Below are positions 17,556 to 26,610 of a stretch of DNA of 56,999 nt, in pieces. How positions within the stretch are numbered: the stretch's first letter is position 1; every line of letters begins with the position of its first letter. Under the pieces are notes generated by a model. The model was given only the letters and a program-made list of their open reading frames with translations. It was not told the DNA's origin and made no database searches. The position numbers and the translations under genes were made by a program. The stretch lies in contig DAITAO010000010.1 of assembly GCA_036824245.1 (NCBI GenBank), positions 1-56,999 on the forward strand, written 5' to 3'. The DNA comes from JACVRM01 sp036824245 (GTDB lineage Bacteria; Actinomycetota; Thermoleophilia; Gaiellales; Gaiellaceae).

Positions 17556-19487
17556 TTGAGCCGGGCGGCCGACTTGACGGACAGCGAGCACCCCGTGAGG
17601 GGATTCGGGGAGGGCCTGCGCGAGCCCGCGCTCGCGCTGCCCACCGCGCTGGCGGCGTGCCTGGGAGCCGGGCTCGCCTGGCGCGAGCAGGGGAGCATCC
17701 TTGCCGAGCATTGGCTTCCCTACGCCCTGGCTCTGGCCGTGCTCGTGGCCGTCGTGCTGGCGGCGGGGGTCGGCGTGCGCCCGGGCCCTTACGGGTTGGC
17801 TGCGCTCGCGGGAACGGCGGCGCTGGCATGTTGGACTGCGTTGTCCGCGGCGTGGTCTCCGCTTCCCTCGCTGGCGCGGGACGAGGCGTTGCTGATCGCG
17901 TTCTACGCCCTCGCTTTTGCGCTGCCGGTCGTCACCCTGCGCTCGGCGCCGGCGCGCACCGCCGCGGCGGCGACGGTCGTGGCCGCCGGCGTCGTACTGT
18001 CCCTGGGCATCGCGCTTCTGCTCGCGTTCGGCGACGACCCCGCCGACCGATTCAACAACGGCCGGCTCTTCTCGCCGATCGGATACGTCAATGCACAGGC
18101 CGCCGGCAGCGTGATCGCCTTCTGGCCTGCGGTGGCACTTGCAGCGCAGCGCACGCTGCCGGTGCCCTTGCGCGTCCTCGCCCTCGGTGCCGCCACGGCC
18201 GTGCTCGCGGCGGGGCTGCTCCCACAGAGCAAGGGGGCCGCGGTCGCGCTTGCGGTTGCGGCGCTCGCCGTCTTTTCACTGTCGGCCGACCGGCTGCGCC
18301 TTCTGCTGCCCGCGCTCGTGCCCGCCGTCCTCGTCGCCATTTCGTACCGGGTGCTCACCGACCCGTTCCGAACGCGGGACGCCGACGCCGCCGTGTCGTC
18401 CATCCGAGACGCCGGTGAGCGGGTCCTCGTGTTGACGGCCGTCGCCCTGCTGATCGGCGCCGTGTATGCGATCGTCGACAGGCGCCTCGAGCTCTCGCCG
18501 CGCGTGCACCGCGGGCTGGCCGTCGCCGCCGCCGGCGCCGTCCTGCTTGCCGGCCTCTCCGGCGCCGCCACCTTCGCAGCCGAAGTGGAGCACCCGCGCT
18601 CGTGGCTCTCGACGCGCTGGGAGGAGTTCAAGCGCATCCCGGAGGAGGAGACCGGCTCCAGCCATCTCGTCAACCTCGGCTCCAACCGCTACGACTTCTG
18701 GCGGGTCGCCCTCAACGAGTTTCGCGATCATCCGCTCGCCGGCATCGGCGCGCGGGGCTGGGACATTGCCTACCTCGAGCATGGGCGCAGCACGGAGACA
18801 CCCCGGCGGGCGCACTCGCTCGAGCTGGACACGGCGAGCGAGACCGGGCTCGTGGGCCTCGTGCTCCTGGCCGCGGCGCTGCTGCCCGCCCTCGCTTTCC
18901 TGGCCGTGCGAGCACGGCGCGACCTGCTCGGCGCCGGGCTCTTCGCGGCCGCCGTGTACTGGCTCGTGCACGCCTCCGGCGACTGGATCTGGACGCTGCC
19001 GGCGGTCGGCCTGCCCTTCTTCCTCCTGCTCGGCATCGGCGCCTCGAGCGACGCGCCGCCGCCGCTGCGCAGCCGCCTCGCTCTGGCTGGAGCCGCCCTG
19101 GCAGCCGCAGTCGCTGTGCTTGCGTTCGCCCCGCCGTGGCTTTCCGCCCGCATCACGGCGGAGCAGCTCGAGCGGCCCACCGCGGATCCGCACGCAGACC
19201 TGCGCTGGGCGCGCCGCCTCGATCCTCTGTCCATCGATCCGCTCCTGGCCGAGGCCGAGCTGGCGCCGACGCCGGCCGCCGCCCTCCCGCCGCTGCGACG
19301 TGCGGCGGACCGTGAGCCGCGGTCCGCGGGTCTGCGCTACCAGCTGGGCGTCGCCTACCTCGACGCCGGACGCCCGCGCCTAGCCGTCGTCGAGCTGCGA
19401 GCCGCTCGGCGCCTTTCGCCGCGCGATCCGACCATCGCCGCCGCACTTGAACGCGCAAGGGCGGCAGCGAGGGACGGTACGCTCTAG
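17556..19487 (+). CDS. O-antigen ligase/polymerase-like protein with C-terminal TPR
   Basis: Predicted 643 residues from TTG at 17556, which has GGAGA six bases upstream; the frame opens at 17490 and a GTG at 17595 is also possible. It has ten or more membrane helices. The large periplasmic loop has NRYDFWRVALNEFRDHPLAG and ARGWDIAYLEHGR..RRAHSLELDTASETGLVG, the Wzy_C/O-antigen ligase signature with the conserved His. After the last helices (to about 535) there is a soluble C-terminus with TPR-like repeats (about 560-640, e.g. AGLRYQLGVAYLDAGRPRLA). Likely polymerises or ligates lipid-linked glycan on the outer face of the membrane. Confidence 0.82.
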   Translation: MSRAADLTDSEHPVRGFGEGLREPALALPTALAACLGAGLAWREQGSILAEHWLPYALALAVLVAVVLAAGVGVRPGPYGLAALAGTAALACWTALSAAWSPLPSLARDEALLIAFYALAFALPVVTLRSAPARTAAAATVVAAGVVLSLGIALLLAFGDDPADRFNNGRLFSPIGYVNAQAAGSVIAFWPAVALAAQRTLPVPLRVLALGAATAVLAAGLLPQSKGAAVALAVAALAVFSLSADRLRLLLPALVPAVLVAISYRVLTDPFRTRDADAAVSSIRDAGERVLVLTAVALLIGAVYAIVDRRLELSPRVHRGLAVAAAGAVLLAGLSGAATFAAEVEHPRSWLSTRWEEFKRIPEEETGSSHLVNLGSNRYDFWRVALNEFRDHPLAGIGARGWDIAYLEHGRSTETPRRAHSLELDTASETGLVGLVLLAAALLPALAFLAVRARRDLLGAGLFAAAVYWLVHASGDWIWTLPAVGLPFFLLLGIGASSDAPPPLRSRLALAGAALAAAVAVLAFAPPWLSARITAEQLERPTADPHADLRWARRLDPLSIDPLLAEAELAPTPAAALPPLRRAADREPRSAGLRYQLGVAYLDAGRPRLAVVELRAARRLSPRDPTIAAALERARAAARDGTL

Positions 19488-19586
19488 CCCCGTGAGACGC
19501 CCTGTGTCAAACGGTGCGTCCGCGGCGGCAGGCGGTGGCGGAGGCCGGCTCTGCCGGCCGGGAGCCACCGCCGGCAAGGAGCGTGC

Positions 19587-20603
19587 GTGAGCGCCGGAGA
19601 GCGGAAGGCCCTCGTCACTGGAGGCGCCGGGTTCATCGGCTCCCACCTCTCGCACGAGCTGCTCGAGCGGGGCTGGGAGGTCTACGCGCTCGACGATCTT
19701 TCCACCGGCTCGGCGGAGAACGTCGCCTCCCTCCGCTCGCACCCCCGCTTCCACCTCGTGGTCGAATCGGTGCTCTCGCCGGCTGCCGTCAGCGAGCTCG
19801 TCTTCAAATGCGAGGTCGTCTACCACCTTGCCGCGGCCGTCGGGGTGCGGCTGATCGTCGAAGAGCCCGGCCGGACACTGCTGACGAACATCCAGGGCAC
19901 ACAGACCGTGCTCGAGTACGCCGCCCGCTTCGACAAGCGGGTGCTCGTCGCGTCGAGCTCGGAGGTCTGTGGCGACCATCCGGAGGAGGAGCAGCCGCTG
20001 CGTGAGGACTCCCGCCGCATCTATGGGCCCACGACGGCCAGGCGCTGGGCGTACGCCGACTCGAAGGCGCTCGACGAGTTCCTTGCGCTCGCCTTGCACG
20101 AGGAACGCGGGATGCGCGTCGTCATCGCCCGCCTCTTCAACACGGTCGGCCCGCGTCAGAGCGGCCGCTACGGGAACGTGATTCCACGCTTCGTCAGCTC
20201 GGCCCTTGCCGGCGAGCCGCTCGAGGTGCACGGCGACGGCACGCAGACACGCTGCTTCTGCCACGTCGCCGACACGGTGCAGGCGCTCGTGGCGCTCATG
20301 GACGCGGAGGCGACGACCGGGGAGGTCTACAACGTGGGCGCGACCGAGCCGATCAGCATCATCGACCTCGCCGATCGCATCCGCAGCGCCACCGGCAGCT
20401 CGTCCGAGCTCCTCTTCATCCCTTACGACGAGGTCTACGGACACGGCATCGAGGAGATGTTCCAGCGCATTCCGGCCATCGCGAAGATCGAGAGCGCGGT
20501 CGGCTGGCGCCCGCGCCGCGACCTCGGCCAGATCCTGAACGAAGTGATTGCCGACGCTCAGGAGGCGGCCAGGGCGCGCACGAAGTCGACCGCGGCCCGG
20601 TGA
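19587..20603 (+). CDS. NAD-dependent nucleotide-sugar epimerase/dehydratase (extended SDR)
   Basis: Predicted 338 residues. TGGAGFIGSH (about 10-19) binds NAD, DDLSTGSAENV is the acidic loop, ASSSEVCGD and WAYADSKALDE give the Ser and Tyr-x3-Lys catalytic residues, and RLFNTVGPRQSGRYGNVIPRF is the substrate loop. HVADTVQALVALMD and VGWRPRRDL are typical of UDP-glucose 4-epimerase and NDP-hexose 4,6-dehydratase relatives. The Thr/Asp/Glu triad of dehydratases is not clear, so the exact reaction is open. GTG start with AAGGAG ten bases upstream. Lies between polymerase and flippase genes on the same strand. Confidence 0.85.
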   Translation: MSAGERKALVTGGAGFIGSHLSHELLERGWEVYALDDLSTGSAENVASLRSHPRFHLVVESVLSPAAVSELVFKCEVVYHLAAAVGVRLIVEEPGRTLLTNIQGTQTVLEYAARFDKRVLVASSSEVCGDHPEEEQPLREDSRRIYGPTTARRWAYADSKALDEFLALALHEERGMRVVIARLFNTVGPRQSGRYGNVIPRFVSSALAGEPLEVHGDGTQTRCFCHVADTVQALVALMDAEATTGEVYNVGATEPISIIDLADRIRSATGSSSELLFIPYDEVYGHGIEEMFQRIPAIAKIESAVGWRPRRDLGQILNEVIADAQEAARARTKSTAAR

Positions 20604-20643
20604 CCCGGCCCGCGGCGGTGCCGAACAGGCCCGCAGTCGCACG

Positions 20644-22230
20644 GTGACCGACCACGTTGGGGACCGCGAGGCGCTGGCCGGCGCGGCCGGCCCGGCGCCC
20701 GAAAGCCACGGCGCAGCCGCTACGACGGCCGCGAGCGTCGTCCGGGGGGGCCTCTGGAACACCGCCGCCGGGCTGATCCCGCACCTCTACACGCTGATCG
20801 TGTCGGTCGTGGCAGCGCGTGTTCTGGGGTCGCACGACTTCGGCCGGCAGAGCTTCATTGCGTTCGCCGAGCTGTCGGTCGTCATGCTGCTGACGGGCGG
20901 CCTCCCGCTCGCCGTCATGCGGTCGGTCGGCGAGCGGATCGGTGCGGGCCGCGCGCCGTCTATCCGCGGCCTGCTGGTGCGAGCATGGTCGATCGAGGCA
21001 CTTGCCGCAGTCTGCGGGGGTGTGGTGCTGGCGGTCGTGGCGTTCGCGGGCGCCGATCCACGCTCGGCGTGGCTGCTGGCTGGGGTAGCGGCGAGCATGG
21101 GGATCCTGCACAGCGTGCCGAGCGCCCTGTTGCAGGGCGCTCAGCTGTGGAAGGCCGCCGGCATCGTCGGGCTCGTCACCGGCGCGATCGGCACAGTTGC
21201 GGTGATCGTCGTGCTGGCCGAAGGCGGAGGGATCGTCGGCATGTTCGCGGTGGAGGCCGCGATCTCGGTCGGCAACCTGGCCTGGACGTCCTTGCTCGCC
21301 ACGAGGGCGCTGCGCCGCATCTCCGGGCCGGTGACAGCGAGCGGGGATACGCGCTACGGGGACGTCTGGCGGTATGCCGGCGTGGCAACCATCGGGATGC
21401 TCCTCACCTACATCGTCTGGCGACGCTCCGAACTCTTCTTCCTGCAGCGCTACTCGTCGGACAGCGAGATCGCCTTCTTCTCGATCGCATTTGCAGCCGT
21501 GACCGCCCTCGTGCGGCTGCCCGATGCGATCGGGCTCGTGGCGCTCCCGGCAGCAGCCACCCTATTCGGCGCCGGAGCAGTGGAGCGCGTGCGGGCGGGG
21601 TACAGCCGGGCCATCCGCCTGGCGCTCGCGTTCGTGCTGCCACTCACCGCCGGCGCATTGGTGCTGGCGCCGCCGGCACTCGTGCTCGCCTACGGAGACG
21701 ACTACGACCGCAGCGCGCTCGTGCTCGTCATTCTGCTCTTGCCGTTCCCGCTGCTCCCGCTCATGACCCTCGCCAGCGCCGTCCTGATCGGCTCCGGGTC
21801 GATGCGCCTCCCGCTCATCTCCACCGCTGTCGCTGCAGCGGTCAACGTGGGCCTGGCGGCTGTGCTCGTGCCCTTCTACGACGCCGTCGGGGCTGCGGTT
21901 GCGAGCTCGACCGCCCAGGTCGTGGGAGCGATGCTCGTCCTCGTCTTCACGGCTCGCATCGTGCGCGGCGTCTCGTGGAGCCCCGCTGCAGCACTCCGGT
22001 CAGCCATCGCAGCGGCCGGCACGGGTCTAGCCGCCTGGGGAGCGCTGCATCTCGGCGGGGGCGCGGGCGGTCTGGCGCTCGGGCTCGTCGCCGGGACCGC
22101 GGCGTTCGCCGCGCTGGCCGTGCTGCTTCGAGTGCTGCCCGCCGAGGACGCTTCGTGGCTGGAGGAGGCAGCCGGCGACCGGCTCGGCGGGCTGATCGGC
22201 CTCGCCGCGCGCCATTGCTCAGCCCGCTAG
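20644..22230 (+). CDS. Polysaccharide flippase (Wzx-like, MOP superfamily)
   Basis: Predicted 528 residues from GTG at 20644; earlier in-frame sequence overlaps the epimerase gene and is unlikely to be used. VVRGGLWNTAAGLIPHLYTLIVSVVAARVLGSHDFG is the typical first helix pair of polysaccharide biosynthesis flippases. There are about 12-14 membrane helices, ending near residue 500, and YIVWRRSELFFLQRYSSDSEIAFFS matches the seventh-helix region of the family. Moves undecaprenyl-linked repeat units across the membrane. It overlaps the convergent glycosyltransferase gene by 12 nt. It is the only flippase in the window. Confidence 0.88.
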   Translation: MTDHVGDREALAGAAGPAPESHGAAATTAASVVRGGLWNTAAGLIPHLYTLIVSVVAARVLGSHDFGRQSFIAFAELSVVMLLTGGLPLAVMRSVGERIGAGRAPSIRGLLVRAWSIEALAAVCGGVVLAVVAFAGADPRSAWLLAGVAASMGILHSVPSALLQGAQLWKAAGIVGLVTGAIGTVAVIVVLAEGGGIVGMFAVEAAISVGNLAWTSLLATRALRRISGPVTASGDTRYGDVWRYAGVATIGMLLTYIVWRRSELFFLQRYSSDSEIAFFSIAFAAVTALVRLPDAIGLVALPAAATLFGAGAVERVRAGYSRAIRLALAFVLPLTAGALVLAPPALVLAYGDDYDRSALVLVILLLPFPLLPLMTLASAVLIGSGSMRLPLISTAVAAAVNVGLAAVLVPFYDAVGAAVASSTAQVVGAMLVLVFTARIVRGVSWSPAAALRSAIAAAGTGLAAWGALHLGGGAGGLALGLVAGTAAFAALAVLLRVLPAEDASWLEEAAGDRLGGLIGLAARHCSAR

Positions 22231-23091
22231 TTCCGCGCCGCCACGGAGGGCACGCCGCCCGAACCCCGTCGCGAGGCCGGCCAGAAACGGGAGCTGAAGC
22301 GCGGCAGCCCTGAGCTCGAGAGTGGCGAGCCCGCGGCCCAGCCAGTACACGTGCTGGGCGGCCTCACGGATCCCGATCCGTGCCGCCACCCGATCGCCCG
22401 CAATGACGTGCTTCGCTGTCTGCGCGCCCGCACCCACGCCGTAGCGGTAGTGCAGACGCATGTGCGCGGACGCCGGCCGCGGGTCGTGGTGGACCAGCGC
22501 ACCCTCGTGCGAGCAAGCAATGCTCCAGCCCGCGCGAAGTATCCGGTAGATGAGGTCGGTGTCCTCCGCGGCGTAGAAACGCGTCCCCGGCCCGAGCGTC
22601 TCGTCGAAGAAGCCCACCGCGTCCAGCGCCTCGCGCCGTATACCGATGTTGGCACCGAATCCCAGTCCGAACGGCGGGGCGGGCCAGCGATGGATTCCGG
22701 CGCTCGCGCTGGAAAGGGGCCGTCCGCGCTCGTCGAGCACGCGTCCGCACACTGCTCCGACATCGGCCGTGCGGTCGAAGATCTCGACGAGACGCTCAAA
22801 CCAGTCGTCCGGGGCGGTCATGTCGTCGTCCGTGAGCGCGATCAAGGGCGTTGCCGTCGCCCGAATGGCCACGTTGCGCCCACGCGACACGCCGGGCCCG
22901 CTGCGCAGGTAGCGCACGCCCGGCAGGCCACGGATCAAGGCCTCCGTTCGCTGGTCCCGGCTCTGGTCGACGATGACGGCCGGGATGCCCGCCGAGACCG
23001 CTTTGCGAAGCAGCGGCGCGAGGTAGCGCTCCACGGACGCGGGCCGGTCGCGTGTGCAGACGGCCAGGGAGATGCTGTCGGCGACCGTCAT
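22219..23091 (-). CDS. Family 2 glycosyltransferase
   Basis: Predicted 290 residues. SISLAVCTRDRPASVERYL starts the GT-A fold; LIALTDDDMTAPDDWF supplies the DxD metal site; GANIGIRREALDAVGFFDETLGPG and YAAEDTDLIYRIL are the acceptor-side motifs of rhamnosyl/galactofuranosyl-type GT2 enzymes. No membrane helices are evident apart from weak C-terminal hydrophobicity. ATG start, 9 nt after the PIG-L gene; last gene of the minus-strand run beginning at 28798. Probably adds one sugar to a lipid-linked intermediate in the cytoplasm. Confidence 0.86.
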   Translation of the reverse strand: MTVADSISLAVCTRDRPASVERYLAPLLRKAVSAGIPAVIVDQSRDQRTEALIRGLPGVRYLRSGPGVSRGRNVAIRATATPLIALTDDDMTAPDDWFERLVEIFDRTADVGAVCGRVLDERGRPLSSASAGIHRWPAPPFGLGFGANIGIRREALDAVGFFDETLGPGTRFYAAEDTDLIYRILRAGWSIACSHEGALVHHDPRPASAHMRLHYRYGVGAGAQTAKHVIAGDRVAARIGIREAAQHVYWLGRGLATLELRAAALQLPFLAGLATGFGRRALRGGAELAG

Positions 23092-23100
23092 TGGCCTGCG

Positions 23101-23799
23101 TCAGGTCCCTTCCGGCCAGACGACGCGCTCGCCGTGCAGCATTTCGTGCCGGTTGAGCTTGAGCGTCATGCGCGGACCCAGCAACGGCAGCTGCGAGCGG
23201 TACGCCTTGCAGGCCAGGGTCTTCCGCAAGCGCTGGACGGGACCGGCGCGCAGCGAGCGCCAGCCCGCCCCGTTCGGCTTGCGCTCCGCCCACATCCCGT
23301 ACGGCTGCTCGACGTAGAGGCCAAGACGGGGAACCGGCAGGCCCCGCTCGCGCACCAGTCGCGCGAGCAACTCGTGGTCGGTGTGCTCGAGGGGAAAACC
23401 CGGGAGCAGCACGGCCTGCGTGCCCTCTACCGCGGCCGAGACGGCACGCCAGATTTCGTCCTCGTCGCCCGCCGACCGGTATTGCGAGTCGTGCAGTGGC
23501 AACCACTCCGCCTGCGCCCCGAGCAGCCGGCACGCGCGATCGTCCTCCTCGCGCCGGAGGCGGGCCGCCTCGCCGGCCGTCTTGAAGCCGGCACGGCCGT
23601 CCCAGGAGCCGGCAGGGAGCTCGGAGTCAGGGTCGCCGGCGAAGACGGTGAGCACTCGCACGTCGCCTCCGCGACGAGTCGCCGAGGCGATGGCGGCGCC
23701 GATCGAGAACACCGCGTCGTCCAGATGCGGCGACAGGACGACCGTCCGGCCGGCCGTGCCGGAGAGCTCGCGCGTTGCTGACGACCGGCCGCGTGTCAT
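23101..23799 (-). CDS. PIG-L/LmbE-type N-acetylglucosaminyl deacetylase
   Basis: Predicted 232 residues. LSPHLDDAVFSIGAAI is the PHxDD zinc motif (family usually PHPDDE; here Leu and Ala are substituted), VLTVFAGDP and LRREEDDRACRLLGA follow, and HTDHELLARLV contains the third zinc ligand His-x2-His. It removes an N-acetyl group from an amino sugar, typically a lipid-linked or small-molecule GlcNAc. It overlaps the upstream glycosyltransferase by ATGA, so the two are translationally coupled. No signal peptide; cytoplasmic. Confidence 0.85.
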   Translation of the reverse strand: MTRGRSSATRELSGTAGRTVVLSPHLDDAVFSIGAAIASATRRGGDVRVLTVFAGDPDSELPAGSWDGRAGFKTAGEAARLRREEDDRACRLLGAQAEWLPLHDSQYRSAGDEDEIWRAVSAAVEGTQAVLLPGFPLEHTDHELLARLVRERGLPVPRLGLYVEQPYGMWAERKPNGAGWRSLRAGPVQRLRKTLACKAYRSQLPLLGPRMTLKLNRHEMLHGERVVWPEGT

Positions 23800-25088
23800 T
23801 CGGAGCGTATGGACGCAACGGCCGCGGGACCCATCTCCCTACGCCCCCGGCGCAGTCGCACCGAGACGCGGACGGCCAGGGGGGCGAGGGTTCGCTTGCG
23901 CACACACGCCGCCAGCACCCCGGCGTGGTAGGCCAGATTGTCGAGCAGCCCCGCGGCCACGAACGCAGGCACGCTGAGCTGAGGGCGCAGGCGCAACCAA
24001 TCGGCGCACGGCGGTGCGACAAGCACGGCCGCCAGCACGCCCCAGAACACCCAGGTGGAGGACGAGTAGGGCTCGGCGAGAAGACCGGCGGCCGCCACGG
24101 GAACCGCGTAGTAGCGCGCAACCGACCTCGCCGAGTGGTACAGAAACGAGCCGAGCTCACGCGCCTCCGAGCGCAGCGCCTCCGCAAGGCTGTCCCCCCG
24201 GGAAAGCCACGTGTCCGCGAGGATCGGCAGGAGCGCCAGTGGAGCCAGCTCTGGACGACCGGTCAAAGCGGCAGCGACAACCACGGTGAGCGCGGCGACC
24301 GGCAGGACCGGGATCGCATGGTGGCGGCGCGTGTGCGGGTGGCGCCGCAAGAGGGCCGACTCGCCGCCGGCGTACACCATCCGCCGGCGGAGAAAGCCGC
24401 TGAACGTATCTCGATGGTCGAGCCACACCCGCCCCGCCGGGTTGTAGATCACGCGCCGGCCCTCGGCGACCAGGCGCCAGACGAGGTCGACGTCTTCGCC
24501 GACGCGGAGAGCAGGGTCGAAGCCGCCGACGGCGAGGAACCGGTCGCGCCGGACCAGCAGGCTCGCTCCGGACAGGTAGCTGACGCGCGAGCCCGCTCCC
24601 ACCACTTCGCGACGCGCGCCCAGGTATGCCGGCGAGCGCACTGCGTCGTAGCGCTGCAGCCAGCTACCGTGGTCGATCTGGAGCACGGCGCCGCCGGCCG
24701 CGGCCACGCTCGGGTCGTCGAACTCGGCCACGAGCTCGGCGAGCCAGCTCGGCTCCACCAGGGCGTCGCTGTCCAGAAAGGCGACGATCTCGCCTCTCGC
24801 CTCTTCCACGCCTGCGTTCCGGGCTCCGCCCGGACCGCGCCCGGCAGGCAGACGGAGCAGACGCGGCGGCAGTCGGCCGTGAATAGCGCGCACGGCGTCG
24901 GGAGTGTGGTCCGTGGAAGCATCGTCGACCACCACGAGCTCCAGGCAGTCGGCCGGATAACGGAGGTCCTGTAGCAGGGTCAGGCAGGCTGTGATCGCCT
25001 CCGGGCGGTTGCGGACCGGCACAACCACCGTGACGAAGCGCAGACCGCCGGCAGAGCCGGTTGCTGCGGTCGAGTCGATCGAGCCCAT
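23796..25088 (-). CDS. Family 2 glycosyltransferase with membrane C-terminus (MftF-like)
   Basis: Predicted 430 residues. The GT-A domain carries FVTVVVPVRNRPEAI, LVVVDDASTDHTPDAV, RGPGGARNAGVEEARGEIVAFLDSDALVEPSWL, VSYLSGASLLVRRDRFLAVGGFDP and RVGEDVDLVWRL, followed by YAGGESALLRRH. These blocks resemble mycofactocin glycosyltransferase MftF, but no other mycofactocin genes (mftA-E) are present, so a glycan role is more likely. Three or more hydrophobic helices lie in residues about 270-400. ATG start; 68 nt from the upstream hydrolase-like gene, overlapping the PIG-L gene downstream. Confidence 0.8.
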   Translation of the reverse strand: MGSIDSTAATGSAGGLRFVTVVVPVRNRPEAITACLTLLQDLRYPADCLELVVVDDASTDHTPDAVRAIHGRLPPRLLRLPAGRGPGGARNAGVEEARGEIVAFLDSDALVEPSWLAELVAEFDDPSVAAAGGAVLQIDHGSWLQRYDAVRSPAYLGARREVVGAGSRVSYLSGASLLVRRDRFLAVGGFDPALRVGEDVDLVWRLVAEGRRVIYNPAGRVWLDHRDTFSGFLRRRMVYAGGESALLRRHPHTRRHHAIPVLPVAALTVVVAAALTGRPELAPLALLPILADTWLSRGDSLAEALRSEARELGSFLYHSARSVARYYAVPVAAAGLLAEPYSSSTWVFWGVLAAVLVAPPCADWLRLRPQLSVPAFVAAGLLDNLAYHAGVLAACVRKRTLAPLAVRVSVRLRRGRREMGPAAVASIRSE

Positions 25089-25156
25089 CGAAAGGTTTGT
25101 CGGCGTCCGGGGAGCTTTCGCGAGACCCTACTCGTGCCGCGGAGCAGGGACGGCGG

Positions 25157-26449
25157 CTATTTGCGCGGGCGCCGGGCCGGAACTGCCTGTGAGCGTCCCT
25201 GGACGGCTCGTGCCGCGATCTTACGCTTGGGCGAGCGCTTCGCCGACCTCGGCTGTATCGCCGACGCGCCCGGGGGCAGCCGGAGCACGATGCCCGACGT
25301 GGCCTGCAGCGTCAGCGACTCGACCGGTAGACCTTCAGGCGTCAGGTACGAGCGTCCGAGACTGACCCGCTGCGCGCCCCGCTCCGACGTGTTCACGAGC
25401 GCGACCCCGCCCGTATAGTCGCGCCGCCAGACCTGCTCGCCGACCCGAACACGCGCACCGATCGGGCGACCCACGTCAATCGTCCAGTCCGCCGACCACG
25501 GGTCGACAGCCGCGTTCGGATCGAAGATGAATGCGGAAGGGCCGCCGCTCCAGCCCACCAGGAAGCTCGCCCGCCCCCAGCGCATCGAGCGCACGTCGCC
25601 CGCGGGGGCCGTCGTAGTCGTCAGAAAGATCTTGCCGGCCCGCTGCACCGTGGCGAAAACGTCCTGGAGCTCCTGCCAGCCGGTCGCCCCGTAGTGCCCG
25701 TCGCGGCCGGCGCCCCACTTCATCCAGTACTCGCGTGTGCCTCCCGAGGTGAACTGGATCCAGTCGGCCCAGAGGGCGGCGTTGGCCAGCACCGGATCCG
25801 CTTGGATGTTCGGGATGACGAGGAAGTCGGCGCCCTTGAGGCGCGGGCCGACACGGGCGAGGAAGCTTCGCGTGGCAGCTGCGTACGAGGGCTGCGTCGG
25901 ATATTCGCGCATTCGGCGTGTGCCGACGTGCCCGCTCTGGTCGACATTGGCGTCGTCGATGACCACGCCGTCCCAGCCGTAGCGCCGCAGCTCGGCCGCC
26001 ACGCTGGCCGCCCACTCGTCCTGGTACCCCGGTGACCCGACGTCCATCTGCCAGTTGCCCGCCCAGGACTGCCACTCGATACGCCTGCCTTGCTCGTCGA
26101 GCGTGAACCAGTCCGGCCGGTGCTCGCTCGCCCAGCAGTAGCCGATCCCGCTCGGCAGCAGGTCGTCGTCACGCCCCTCGCGACACGCGTACGCGGGCGT
26201 CGAGGCCATGTCCTTGTAGACCAGCACCTTGAGGCGTGGGTTGATCGCCTTGAGCGCCGGGATGCGCGCGTGCTCCCAGGCGTGCAGGGTGACGTACCCG
26301 TAGCGCGAAAGATCGCCGCCGCGATCGGCACAGCCTGTGCAGATGCGCGTCGTTCCGACGTTGGACGTGCCCGCGTCGGCTCCGTCGGCGAAGCCGCCCA
26401 TGCCCGCGAGCAGGAGACCGACGAGCATGACAAAGCGCCGCGCGAGCAT
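25157..26449 (-). CDS. Secreted putative glycoside hydrolase (GHL15-like TIM barrel)
   Basis: Predicted 430 residues. A signal peptide spans about 1-26 (MLARRFVMLVGLLLAGMGGF). The body resembles the hypothetical glycoside hydrolase family 15-like (GHL15) proteins: INPRLKVLVYKDMAST, DWFTLDEQGRRIEWQSWAG, a barrel strand YGWDGVVIDDANVD whose Asp pair sits where catalytic acids are expected, FLVIPNIQAD, and a C-terminal beta domain (about 310-395, TGGVALVNTSERGAQRV..LTPEGLPV). The tail is Arg/Lys-rich. May cleave or remodel the polymer made by this locus, as hydrolases encoded in EPS clusters often do. ATG start. Confidence 0.7.
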   Translation of the reverse strand: MLARRFVMLVGLLLAGMGGFADGADAGTSNVGTTRICTGCADRGGDLSRYGYVTLHAWEHARIPALKAINPRLKVLVYKDMASTPAYACREGRDDDLLPSGIGYCWASEHRPDWFTLDEQGRRIEWQSWAGNWQMDVGSPGYQDEWAASVAAELRRYGWDGVVIDDANVDQSGHVGTRRMREYPTQPSYAAATRSFLARVGPRLKGADFLVIPNIQADPVLANAALWADWIQFTSGGTREYWMKWGAGRDGHYGATGWQELQDVFATVQRAGKIFLTTTTAPAGDVRSMRWGRASFLVGWSGGPSAFIFDPNAAVDPWSADWTIDVGRPIGARVRVGEQVWRRDYTGGVALVNTSERGAQRVSLGRSYLTPEGLPVESLTLQATSGIVLRLPPGASAIQPRSAKRSPKRKIAARAVQGRSQAVPARRPRK

Positions 26450-26610
26450 GCGCTTGACTTCGGCACCGGCAGGACGCTGGTCATCCCCCTACTCAGGGAG
26501 GACACCGAGGGACTGTCCCCTCCCACCTGCCGTCGCCCCTCCCGGAAACCCCTGCGCCGGCAGAGCGACCACGAGCTCAGGGACTGGCTGAAGCCTGTCC
26601 CTCGGTGGGC

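Noticed and set aside
23796..25088. Mycofactocin biosynthesis locus
   Set aside because: Only a glycosyltransferase resembling MftF; no precursor peptide, radical SAM maturase or other mft genes in the window.
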